NCBI RefSeq assembly: GCF_029257255.1
Contig: NZ_JARICI010000020.1
Location: 1-64,000 of the forward strand
From: Sporosarcina sp.
Lineage (GTDB): Bacteria; Bacillota; Bacilli; Bacillales_A; Planococcaceae
Length of the DNA stretch: 64,000 bases
Direction: 5' to 3'
A model generated the notes under the pieces. That model had not been told where the DNA came from. It worked only from the letters and a program-made list of their open reading frames with translations, and did not search any database. Below are positions 1 to 7,378 of this stretch, one piece after another. The stretch's first letter is position 1, and each line of letters opens with the position of its first letter. The translations under genes were made by a program, and so were the position numbers.

Positions 1-120
1 CTGGCATCATTTAAGATACTCATTTTTGTTTATGTCACCGAAGTGCACAAACTATTTTCGTTAACGTTTTGCTGTTCAGTTTTCAAGGTTCATGTCAGTC
101 GTTTTTTTGACTGTTTCATT

Positions 121-149
121 ACTATAACAAATGATTTTTATAGTGTCAA
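121..149 (-). promoter_or_regulatory. rRNA-type sigma-A promoter
   Basis: On the minus strand TTGACA (144-149) and TATAGT (121-126) are separated by exactly 17 bp, with AT-rich DNA upstream. About 30-60 bases downstream lies CCTTGAAAACTGAACAGC (near 73-91), which resembles the boxA-containing leader found just before 16S rRNA in Bacillales. The transcript runs off the left edge, so an rRNA operon probably begins there. The promoter is seen directly; the rRNA assignment is inferred. Confidence 0.72.
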
Positions 150-210
150 CAGTTTTAAACAATTTATTTCAATAAATGCTAATAAAATTTCATTTTCGCT
201 AAACTGTTAA

Positions 211-250
211 AAAAAACCGCTTCTCTCTATATAAGAAAGAAACGGTTTTC
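211..250 (-). terminator. Terminator of pbuG
   Basis: A minus-strand stem pairs AACCGTTTCTTTCT with AGAGAAGCGGTT and is followed by a run of U residues, just after the pbuG stop codon. Confidence 0.8.
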
Positions 251-262
251 AACAAGTATTTT

Positions 263-1597
263 CTATTTGATAAAAATGAAATAAAGAATAAATATCACGA
301 ACAATCCATACATGATCGGATGGATCTCTTTTCTTCTTCCGCTTACAAGCATCGTAATCGGATAAAATACGAAGCCAATTGCGATCCCTGTCGCAATACT
401 GTATGTCAGTGGCATTGCAATGATTGTAAAGAACGCAGGCACAGCTATTTCAAAACGATTCCATTCAATATTTCCTAATGTAGAGACCATCAGAACACCT
501 ACGATAATTAAAGCGGGTGCAGTAACTGCCGGTGTAATGACCAATAAAAGAGGAGAAAAGAATAAAGCTAACAGGAATAGAACGGCTGTGACGATTGAAG
601 CGAATCCTGTTTTTGCTCCTGCTGCAACACCAGCTGTTGATTCTATATAAGATGTTGTTGTAGATGTACCCATTACAGCACCTGTCACCGTTGCCAATGA
701 ATCTGCCAGCAATGCTTTGCCTGCACGCGGCAGACGGTCATTCTTCATTAATCCTGCCTGTGTGGCTACCGCCACCAATGTACCTGCCGTGTCGAAGAAG
801 TCGACAAACAAGAAAGTGATGATGATAACAAGAAACTGAGTCGTCATTAATGAAGACGGGTCGTTTATAATTGCATCGAAAGCCGCTCCGAATGTCGGCG
901 TAACCGGTGGGATTTTATCTACAACTTTATGCGGGACTTCTATTAAGCTGACTAGCATACCTAGAACAGTTGTCATGATCATTCCATAGAAGATCGCACC
1001 TTTAATTTGGCGCACCATCATAACTATAGTAATAACTAATCCAAAAATCGCCAGCAACGTAGGGCCAGAAGTCAAATCACCAAGTCCTACTAATGTATTT
1101 TCGTCACCTACGATAATTTTGGCGTTTTGCAGCCCAAGGAAAGTAATAAACAAACCAATACCAGCGCCTACAGCGAATTTTAATTGAGCAGGGATCGCAT
1201 TGATAATCATTTCACGCAATCCAGTTAATGAAAGAATAATGAAAATTAATCCAGAAAATAGAACACCGGTTAGCCCTGTCTGCCATGGTATTCCGTATGT
1301 TAAAACAACTGTAAACGCAAAGAAGGCGTTTAATCCCATTCCCGGCGCTAATCCAATTGGGTATTTAGCTATTAACCCCATGAACAATGTACCGACCGCG
1401 GCAGATAGTGCTGTCGCAACAAAGACAGCTCCTTTGTCCATTCTCATGGAATCGGGCAAATCAGGTATTACATCCAGTGATAACATGATCGGATTGACTG
1501 CTAAAATATAAGCCATTGCCAAGAATGTAGTGATTCCGCCAATAATTTCACGGCGGTAATTCGTGCCTAGCTTATCAAACTCAAAATATTTTTTCAT
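263..1597 (-). CDS. pbuG: Guanine/hypoxanthine permease PbuG (NCS2 family)
   Basis: This 444-residue membrane protein imports guanine or hypoxanthine by proton symport for purine salvage. It closely resembles B. subtilis PbuG from end to end, including the start MKKYFEFDKLGT, the GLAPGMGLNAFFAF segment, the FVDFFDTAGTLVAVA segment and the end YGLFVIFILYFIF. The frame is open further upstream, but ATG 1597 has an AAGGAAGG ribosome binding site, whereas upstream codons lie in the riboswitch terminator. A guanine riboswitch precedes it and a terminator follows. In B. subtilis it lies next to guaA; here about 4 kb of other genes separate them. Confidence 0.95.
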   Translation of the reverse strand: MKKYFEFDKLGTNYRREIIGGITTFLAMAYILAVNPIMLSLDVIPDLPDSMRMDKGAVFVATALSAAVGTLFMGLIAKYPIGLAPGMGLNAFFAFTVVLTYGIPWQTGLTGVLFSGLIFIILSLTGLREMIINAIPAQLKFAVGAGIGLFITFLGLQNAKIIVGDENTLVGLGDLTSGPTLLAIFGLVITIVMMVRQIKGAIFYGMIMTTVLGMLVSLIEVPHKVVDKIPPVTPTFGAAFDAIINDPSSLMTTQFLVIIITFLFVDFFDTAGTLVAVATQAGLMKNDRLPRAGKALLADSLATVTGAVMGTSTTTSYIESTAGVAAGAKTGFASIVTAVLFLLALFFSPLLLVITPAVTAPALIIVGVLMVSTLGNIEWNRFEIAVPAFFTIIAMPLTYSIATGIAIGFVFYPITMLVSGRRKEIHPIMYGLFVIFILYFIFIK

Positions 1598-1627
1598 GGC
1601 GACCTTCCTTATGCTCATTATGTAAAA

Positions 1628-1693
1628 AGAGGCATACGAAGTAAGTTCGCATGCCTCTAATCCAGCTAAATAGAAAATACTTATCCTATTTAG
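1628..1693 (-). terminator. Riboswitch expression platform (antiterminator and terminator)
   Basis: The stem GAGGCATGCGAA/TTCGTATGCCTC (1628-1658, minus strand) followed by TTTTT is an intrinsic terminator between the guanine aptamer and pbuG. A competing hairpin CTAAATAG/CTATTTAG occupies 1666-1693. This fits ligand-induced termination; which strands exchange is inferred. Confidence 0.8.
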
Positions 1694-1694
1694 G

Positions 1695-1762
1695 GATCGT
1701 AGTCGAAACATTTACGGCGTTTCGGTAGAGACTTCTGGGCCATATCCCCAGCGTATACGATC
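1695..1762 (-). ncRNA. Purine (guanine-type) riboswitch aptamer
   Basis: Reading the minus strand, a 7-bp P1 stem (GATCGTA/TACGATC) encloses the loop GGATATGG, the junction GTCTCTACC, the loop CCGTAAAT and the closing GACTACG. These are the conserved elements of the purine riboswitch. The pyrimidine that selects the ligand is C (GACTA), the guanine/hypoxanthine type, which agrees with the PbuG-type permease downstream. Confidence 0.95.
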
Positions 1763-1804
1763 ATATTCACTTGTTGATTGATTACATTTTATTTCCACTC
1801 AATA

Positions 1805-1833
1805 ATATTACTTCAAATATACGAACAGTGCAA
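1805..1833 (-). promoter_or_regulatory. pbuG promoter
   Basis: On the minus strand TTGCAC (1828-1833) and TAATAT (1805-1810) are 17 bp apart and lie about 45 bp before the guanine aptamer, the right place for the riboswitch transcript to start. Confidence 0.7.
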
Positions 1834-1842
1834 TAGCAGTTT

Positions 1843-1862
1843 AAAAAAGACTTTTTAAGTCT
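1843..1862 (-). terminator. Short terminator upstream of pbuG
   Basis: AGACTT-AAA-AAGTCT followed by TTTTT on the minus strand forms a small intrinsic terminator. It separates the AraC remnant from the pbuG promoter. Confidence 0.6.
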
Positions 1863-1908
1863 AAATGACGATTACCCATTTTTTCTATACTTGTTTTTAA
1901 ATCTTTTA

Positions 1909-2193
1909 TCACAGCTTTTCTCGCAGACGTCGTATGTCTTTCCTTGGGGAGAGACCAAATTTACGGCCGTATTCCCGACTGAAATGAGATGGACTTTCAT
2001 AACCTACATTAAATACCGCCTCAGCCGTCTCCATGTTTTCCGTTAAAAGCAATCGTCGTGCAATCGCTACCACTTCCCCATTCAGTTCGGCACTATTCCT
2101 TGCTTCCTTCTTCCAGATGAATTCAAATAAAATCCCCAGCTTGTGATAATTAACTGGGGATTTCGTTGGGTAAGTTATGTCTGAAAAGGAGTA
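1909..2193 (-). pseudogene. AraC-family regulator remnant (second HTH only)
   Basis: The minus-strand frame from just after a TAG (2194-2196) to TGA (1909-1911) encodes about 94 residues and contains no ATG near its upstream end. Its last ~50 residues (ARRLLLTENMETAEAVFNVG, then YESPSHFSREYGRKFGLSP) are the second helix-turn-helix and C-terminal tail of an AraC/XylS activator. The cupin-like effector domain and first HTH are missing. The preceding ~40 codons are open but unrecognised. It is probably a decayed gene fragment left by a deletion. Confidence 0.65.
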
Positions 2194-2346
2194 CTACAAA
2201 CCGAATGAGAAAGTTAAAATTTACGTTGTACGTTTACTATTCTTAAGACAACTTGTAAAAGCAAATAATGGGACCGACTCTATTAACTCATTCGATATAC
2301 TTATATTGTTACGAAACTTTTATTGACTAAATTTATACCTCACCAT

Positions 2347-3033
2347 TCAATTTACATCTTTTATGGTTAATTCTTGTTCTGGTGTAAAACTAACGTAATA
2401 ATTAAAAACTTCTTCCCCTTTGACGACGCTTCTATACCCTACTTCAGCTAAATAATAATCGATAGATTTACTATTCAATTGCTTCTGTATTTCCTGGCTC
2501 TGTTGTAACATTTGTTCTTTCGTCAAATCGCCTTGTTCAATTTCAAGCATAATGAGAATCGGCTTTGGTGTTTTCAATTGCGGCGTCCATTCCTTGGAAA
2601 CTTTGTTGTATACGGCCACGTCAGTATCCACTGAATCGACTTGCGGCACTTTTTCCTGGAGGAGTGTTAGAATATACTGCTCCGCCTCGGCATTTAGCTT
2701 TTCGGATGCCTCTTTGTCTATGTTGGATTCATGGATCGTATCACTAAAAACTTCATAAGGTTCGAGAGCAGAGACATAGAACGGATAGGTGGTTTCAACT
2801 GCTATCGGATCCTTTTTCACTACTTTAAAAAGATACGTGCCATCGGACCATCCATATCCTACAGACCGCTTGATCTCGTAGTCCATATCCGGGTAAGTTT
2901 GTTCTAAAAACTCTTCCAGGCTCTCCCTTGCTTTGTGTTTGTCAATTGTATTTCCGCTCATTTGTATGTAAGCGAACACTATGACGGCAATTAGTGATAG
3001 GGTAATCACACTGTATATTATTTTCTTTTTCAT
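2347..3033 (-). CDS. Membrane-anchored protein of the ECF sigma locus
   Basis: This 228-residue protein has one N-terminal membrane segment (about residues 5-23) and an extracytoplasmic domain with no cysteines or recognised catalytic motif. Its general layout recalls B. subtilis YfjL-like proteins, which is a weak resemblance. It starts 2 bases after the anti-sigma gene and is the last gene of a sigma/anti-sigma/membrane-protein operon. It may help sense the signal or be the main target of the sigma factor; this is inferred from position only. Confidence 0.75.
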   Translation of the reverse strand: MKKKIIYSVITLSLIAVIVFAYIQMSGNTIDKHKARESLEEFLEQTYPDMDYEIKRSVGYGWSDGTYLFKVVKKDPIAVETTYPFYVSALEPYEVFSDTIHESNIDKEASEKLNAEAEQYILTLLQEKVPQVDSVDTDVAVYNKVSKEWTPQLKTPKPILIMLEIEQGDLTKEQMLQQSQEIQKQLNSKSIDYYLAEVGYRSVVKGEEVFNYYVSFTPEQELTIKDVN

Positions 3034-3035
3034 AA

Positions 3036-3584
3036 TTAATTTTCCTCTCTTATTTTAAGAATGCAGAAGCCGATAATGATTCCGATAAAAGTAAACAGCA
3101 GGTGGACAATTAAGGCCGTCAGTGCTATTTGAAGAGCTTCCCAAAAATTTTCAGCATAAAATTCTCCGAACCAATCCGTCATATATAACAGGCAATTCCA
3201 TATGAAATTCGGTACAGCCGCAAGTAGGACGGCAACGAGGACCGAGCGGTAAAACAGATACGTGACCGCACCCAAAATGGAATAGGTCAGGATAAAGCCA
3301 CTATTGTCATTCATAAGGGTCGTGCTCATCGCCAATATAAAGGCAATTGCTACAAAGAAAATCTGTATTGTCGTCAATTTCACGGTTATATTCCGAATCA
3401 TTTTTTTAGAAGCATCGCCGTCCCTTACTTCCACGGGCAGTGGAAGTTGTGATTGCTCTGCGATGCGGCCGCATTCTCGGCAACTTTTCAAGTGCTCCTC
3501 GATAAATTGTTTTGTCTCCACCTGCAACAAGTCTTCTTCGTATAATGGCAAAAGGTCTTGCACAATTGTACATTCGTTGCTCAT
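3036..3584 (-). CDS. Zinc-finger anti-sigma factor
   Basis: The protein has 182 residues. Its N terminus (residues 1-45) carries an HxxxCxxC motif (HLKSCRECGR), typical of the zf-HC2 anti-sigma domain that holds ECF sigma factors inactive. About four hydrophobic segments follow, so it is an integral membrane anti-sigma. It overlaps the end of the sigma gene by 4 bp, the usual arrangement for a co-translated sigma/anti-sigma pair. The inducing signal cannot be read from the sequence. Confidence 0.85.
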   Translation of the reverse strand: MSNECTIVQDLLPLYEEDLLQVETKQFIEEHLKSCRECGRIAEQSQLPLPVEVRDGDASKKMIRNITVKLTTIQIFFVAIAFILAMSTTLMNDNSGFILTYSILGAVTYLFYRSVLVAVLLAAVPNFIWNCLLYMTDWFGEFYAENFWEALQIALTALIVHLLFTFIGIIIGFCILKIREEN

Positions 3585-4102
3585 AAAGTCACCTCCATTA
3601 ATTTTCGAATTTTTAATTTCAACCGATGAAAAGTTACACGCGTATAGTTCTCTGATTTGCCGATCAAGATGCCAATCTCTGAAAAACTCAGCTCTCCGTA
3701 AATGCGCAGCAATATGATTTCCCTTGATTCATCATCTAATTTCGAGATATGAAGTAAGAGTATTTTTGTGTCTTCTTTAATTTCTGCCAACTCTTCTATT
3801 GAATGGATTTCAGTCTCTGGAATTCCTGCAAGTTTTTGCATTAAGCTTTGCTGATACTTGTTTTTTCGGTAATACTTTTTTAATAAATTAGTTGCAATCG
3901 AGAACACCCAAGTCGTCAAGGTTGAATGTCCATTATAAGAGACAATATTTTTACATGCCTCGTAAAAGGTATCGTGACAAAGATCTTCAGCAGTCACCCG
4001 ATTTCCTGTCTTGTAATAAAAAAACGCATAGATTTTCGGATGTATCTCTTCATATTCTTCCTCAAGCTTATTCATAACTGCCCTCACTTTCTTGTTGTTC
4101 AT
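3581..4102 (-). CDS. ECF-type RNA polymerase sigma factor
   Basis: This 173-residue sigma-70-family protein has region 2 (AEDLCHDTFYEACKNI, then TTWVFSIATNLLKKYYR) and region 4 (EREIILLRIYGELSFSEIG-like helix followed by KSENYTRVTFHRLKLKIRK). Regions 1 and 3 are absent, as in ECF sigmas. ATG 4102 is preceded by GAGGT at good spacing; ATG 4075, with GAGGG 5 bases upstream, is an alternative. The open frame reaches 4156 but has no ribosome site there. The downstream anti-sigma overlaps by 4 bp. Confidence 0.88.
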   Translation of the reverse strand: MNNKKVRAVMNKLEEEYEEIHPKIYAFFYYKTGNRVTAEDLCHDTFYEACKNIVSYNGHSTLTTWVFSIATNLLKKYYRKNKYQQSLMQKLAGIPETEIHSIEELAEIKEDTKILLLHISKLDDESREIILLRIYGELSFSEIGILIGKSENYTRVTFHRLKLKIRKLMEVTL

Positions 4103-4689
4103 AGTATTAATACCTCGACCATCCATTTCGTTACAAGTTTTTAAAAATTTGATCACTTGTTCGAAATTCCGCCCACTTAAAGTGGTTAACGTTTAAATGG
4201 AATCACGAATCGTTTTGATCTTCCAGCGAAGGAAAGCAGTGAAATATGCCGCTCTCATTGAGCCATTGGGTTGTTCTTCAAATAGATCAAGCAACATGTG
4301 AAAATCAAACACTTTTACGGGATGAGCGAAAACGCGGTGATTTTCAACTGTATTTGAAAAATCATAATGCAGAGTTGTGCAACGAGAAATACACAATGTT
4401 ACAACGTGACATGGAGCCTCTGCGAGCATTTGACGCTATTAATCTTTTATCTATCATTCCATAGATCTCTCTTAACTGGAGTTTTAAAGGTTTGGGAACA
4501 CAGCAAACTAATCACAAACAATCGGGCGCACTTCTTGAATGATAGTATGTTCATTTTTCAGAGTAGAGAAAATCTTATAGAACGATTAAGTAACTTATAT
4601 AACTTTTCTCAGTCTAACAATTTAAGAAGGGAATGTGAGAGTAAATACATTTCAGAAAAAGAGTATCATTTTTGAAAGGAGAGAATAAA
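4103..4689. other. Long spacer between the ECF locus and the lipoprotein gene
   Basis: No recognisable gene was found. A minus-strand open stretch of 78 codons (4193-4429) ends with a protein-like segment (FHMLLDLFEEQPNGSMRAAY), but it has no ribosome site or family match that I can name. It could be a gene fragment. The promoters of both flanking genes must lie here. Confidence 0.4.
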
Positions 4690-5319
4690 TTGAAAAACTT
4701 ATGTTTCATTTGGAAAGGGATATTGTTACTAGTACTAGTTTTCCTACTTACTGCTTGTAATGGAGAAACAAAATCTTCCGATACAACTAAAAAGGAAGCT
4801 GAAGCTGAATCGATATCGTCTTCTACATCCGGACAGAAGCCAAACGCTCTAGAAACACGCCCGGCAGTTAAAAGCTTTGAAATGCTAACATCTAAGGGAA
4901 ATCAGACACTGGAGGCTACTTTACATCAAGGGGAAGGGTTTTCTTTGTATGTCTTCGACAAATTCACATTTGACGCAACTGAGAATCGCCTATCATTAAG
5001 TGGTAATCCGGAATATTACGTCGACATTGAACCACTGCCATCCGCTTATGATTTGGCTAAACTTGAAGTAGCGGGTAAAGAAGAGCTACTTCAATTCGGT
5101 GAGGTGTCCAATTTTAGCGGTGAGTTGCTCGAACATCCTCTTGGTTTCGCAGATCTCTACCTCCAAGTTTCCGGAACGAAAGGGATTAGCGATTATATTG
5201 TGTGGACAGCGGAATCAGGCGATGCTTTTTTATTCCGTCTTCATAATCCTAAAGGGGAGGATGTATCCGATTTCGCTGGACCCATTCAGATTTCCCTATC
5301 TACCGTACAAAGTGAATAA
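4690..5319 (+). CDS. Putative lipoprotein, unknown function
   Basis: The 209-residue product starts at TTG 4690 behind AAAGGAGAG (6-base spacing). A type II signal peptide runs to the lipobox LLTAC at about residue 21, so the mature protein should be lipid-anchored outside the membrane. A Ser/Thr/Glu-rich linker follows, then a mostly beta-like domain with no family I can name. It is an isolated plus-strand gene between the ECF locus and guaA. Confidence 0.8.
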   Translation: MKNLCFIWKGILLLVLVFLLTACNGETKSSDTTKKEAEAESISSSTSGQKPNALETRPAVKSFEMLTSKGNQTLEATLHQGEGFSLYVFDKFTFDATENRLSLSGNPEYYVDIEPLPSAYDLAKLEVAGKEELLQFGEVSNFSGELLEHPLGFADLYLQVSGTKGISDYIVWTAESGDAFLFRLHNPKGEDVSDFAGPIQISLSTVQSE

Positions 5320-5560
5320 AGCACTGTCCATTCTGCCCAATTCGAAAAAGCACGCTGAACCCGAACATAGTGCTGTTCGGTTGATTAAACTAATCTTACT
5401 CAAGAAAACCGGGCTAAATTGTGAAGGACAATTTTTCAAGGGAAATCGGATAGTTATATTACCCTAAATCGCAATACCAAGTTAGCCACTAAGGTAAGAT
5501 TCTTACATCAAAGGGCTGTTCGTTAAATAACATAGGCATCAAATTTGGTATCACAAAATA
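5320..5560. other. Spacer with an inverted repeat, no gene seen
   Basis: This stretch holds an inverted repeat (AACCCGAACA/TGTTCGGTT, 5357-5384) with no T tract in either direction. I see no gene, RNA or promoter that I can support. Confidence 0.4.
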
Positions 5561-5607
5561 AAAAAGCTTGGAGATAACCCACTAATAATGGGATCTCCAA
5601 GCTTTTT
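5561..5607. terminator. Bidirectional terminator after guaA
   Basis: The near-perfect stem AAAAAGCTTGGAGAT/ATCTCCAAGCTTTTT has A and T tracts on both sides. It lies 16 bases past the guaA stop and also faces the lipoprotein gene. Confidence 0.85.
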
Positions 5608-5622
5608 ATAATATCTATAACT

Positions 5623-7176
5623 TTATTCCCACTCAATTGTGCCAGGTGGTTTAGCCGTAATATCATATACTACACGGTTGACCTGATCAACTTCGGATGT
5701 AATACGTGTACTGATTTTTTCAAGCACTTCCCAAGGAATACGTGCCCAGTCAGCTGTCATTCCGTCTATAGAATGCACTGCACGGATACCGATTGCGTAA
5801 TCATAAGAGCGCTGTTCATTGCGTACGCCTACACTGCGGATATTGGGCAGAACTGCGAAGTATTGCCAGATCGCACGGTCAAGACCTGCTTTTGCGATTT
5901 CATCACGCAAAATCCAGTCTGCATCGCGAACGATATTCAGCTTTTCTTCTGTAATTTCACCAAGTACACGAACCCCGAGTCCAGGACCTGGGAACGGTTG
6001 ACGGTGAACGATTTCTTGAGGGAGTCCAAGCTCAGCTCCAACTGCACGCACTTCATCCTTGAATAACGCACGAAGAGGTTCAATCAACTCGAAATCCATA
6101 TCTTCTGGCAGGCCGCCTACGTTATGGTGAGATTTAATTGTCGCAGAAGTTGCCGTCCCACTTTCGATAATATCAGCATAAATCGTTCCCTGTGCCAAGA
6201 ATTTGATACCGTCAAGCTTAGCGGATTCTTCATCGAACACATAAATGAATTCATTACCAATAATTTTACGCTTTTGCTCAGGGTCTGTAATACCTTCAAG
6301 CTTGCCCAAGAAACGTTCGCGTGCATCAACTTTAATGAAATTCATGCTGAACTGTTCACTAAACGTTTTCACTACGCTTTCTACTTCGCCTTTGCGAAGC
6401 AAGCCGTGGTCCACGAAGATACATGTCAGCTGATCACCGATTGCACGGTCGATCAGAGCTGCCACTACTGAAGAATCTACACCGCCACTCAAAGCACAAA
6501 GTACTTTGCGGTCTCCGACAGTTGAGCGGATCTTGTCCACTTCGATTTCAATGAAGCGTTCCATCGTCCAGTCGCCTTTTGCTTTACAAATCTCGAATAC
6601 GAAGTTGCGTAAGAATTCTTTTCCGTTCTCTGACTGATGATGTTCAGGATGGAATTGAATACCATAGACCTTTTGTGCGTCGTTAGAAATCGCTGCAATA
6701 TTGCCAGCAGAATCTTTTGCACACGCAGTAAATCCTTCAGGTAGCTGTGCAACTGAAGAACTATGACCCATCCATACACTTTGCTTCTCCGACTGACCTG
6801 CAAACAAGCTAGACGCTGTATCCGCAGTAACTGCTTCCTCTTTAAAATCACTATCCGCAGTTTGCCCAAGAGAACCACCAAGGTGTTTGACGATCAGCTG
6901 TGTACCATAGCTGATACCCAATACTGGAATTCCCAATGTGAAGATTGCAGGGTCCACATCATATGCTGCGTCATCACCGATAGAAGCAGTTCCACCGGAA
7001 AGAACGATACCAACTGGATTCATATTTTTTAATTCTTCTACAGTCGTAGTATGTGCGTGAAGCTCGCTGTACACTCCGAAATCACGGATTGTACGAGTGA
7101 AGAGCTGATTATACTGACTTCCGTAATCAAGTACCACGATCTTTTCTTGTTCGACTAGCAAAGGAGCATTTGACAA
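5623..7176 (-). CDS. guaA: GMP synthase GuaA with Ser in place of the glutaminase Cys
   Basis: The enzyme aminates XMP to GMP using ATP. The 517 residues comprise an N-terminal class I amidotransferase domain (about 1-195), an ATP pyrophosphatase domain with the P-loop LSGGVDSS, and a C-terminal dimerisation domain ending KPPGTIEWE. The synthetase half is well conserved. In the amidotransferase half the nucleophile elbow reads GISYG instead of GICYG, so residue 89 is Ser (codon AGC, 6910-6912), and SGGP and MSHGD are also altered (SGGT, MGHSS); HPE is retained. Glutamine hydrolysis is therefore doubtful and ammonia may be the donor. TTG 7176 was chosen for the GAGGTGG site; ATG 7194 is an alternative. 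Confidence 0.93.
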   Translation of the reverse strand: MSNAPLLVEQEKIVVLDYGSQYNQLFTRTIRDFGVYSELHAHTTTVEELKNMNPVGIVLSGGTASIGDDAAYDVDPAIFTLGIPVLGISYGTQLIVKHLGGSLGQTADSDFKEEAVTADTASSLFAGQSEKQSVWMGHSSSVAQLPEGFTACAKDSAGNIAAISNDAQKVYGIQFHPEHHQSENGKEFLRNFVFEICKAKGDWTMERFIEIEVDKIRSTVGDRKVLCALSGGVDSSVVAALIDRAIGDQLTCIFVDHGLLRKGEVESVVKTFSEQFSMNFIKVDARERFLGKLEGITDPEQKRKIIGNEFIYVFDEESAKLDGIKFLAQGTIYADIIESGTATSATIKSHHNVGGLPEDMDFELIEPLRALFKDEVRAVGAELGLPQEIVHRQPFPGPGLGVRVLGEITEEKLNIVRDADWILRDEIAKAGLDRAIWQYFAVLPNIRSVGVRNEQRSYDYAIGIRAVHSIDGMTADWARIPWEVLEKISTRITSEVDQVNRVVYDITAKPPGTIEWE

Positions 7177-7194
7177 CTGATCCACCTCTTCCAT

Positions 7195-7345
7195 TGTAAT
7201 AGTGCCGATTGATTCCCCAATTATAAAAGACGCGTAAGAAAGTAACTTTCCACGCGCCTTTTCCGCTAACGAATACAAACCTTTATACGTCAGCAGTCAA
7301 CGTTCGTTATAGCAAGATATATCGAGGTCATATCAAGCATCAATT
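7195..7345 (-). promoter_or_regulatory. guaA 5' leader with attenuator-like structure
   Basis: On the minus strand a hairpin TAACGAA/TTCGTTA (about 7266-7311) is followed by a second stem, GCGCGTGGAAAGT with ACTTTCTTACGCGT, and then CTTTTAT. That resembles a leader with an intrinsic terminator about 30 bases before the guaA start region. No purine, PRPP or other riboswitch consensus that I know fits it. TTGATA and GCTATA with 17 bp between them are a possible promoter. Function is inferred. Confidence 0.45.
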
Positions 7346-7378
7346 CGTTACATATTTTACGCACATTTCATGAAAAAA

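Noticed and set aside
4193..4429. A real gene on the minus strand upstream of the ECF locus
   Set aside because: The protein-like end has no start site or named family; it may be a fragment.
5357..5384. Inverted repeat after the lipoprotein gene as a terminator
   Set aside because: No T tract follows in either direction, so it is only recorded as a repeat.
7177..7278. N-terminal extension of GuaA from TTG 7278
   Set aside because: The ribosome site is one base from the codon and the extension covers the leader hairpin; family length argues for 7176.
7195..7345. Purine or PRPP riboswitch upstream of guaA
   Set aside because: None of the conserved blocks (TATAA, TCTACC, GACTAT or the ykkC-type motifs) is present.
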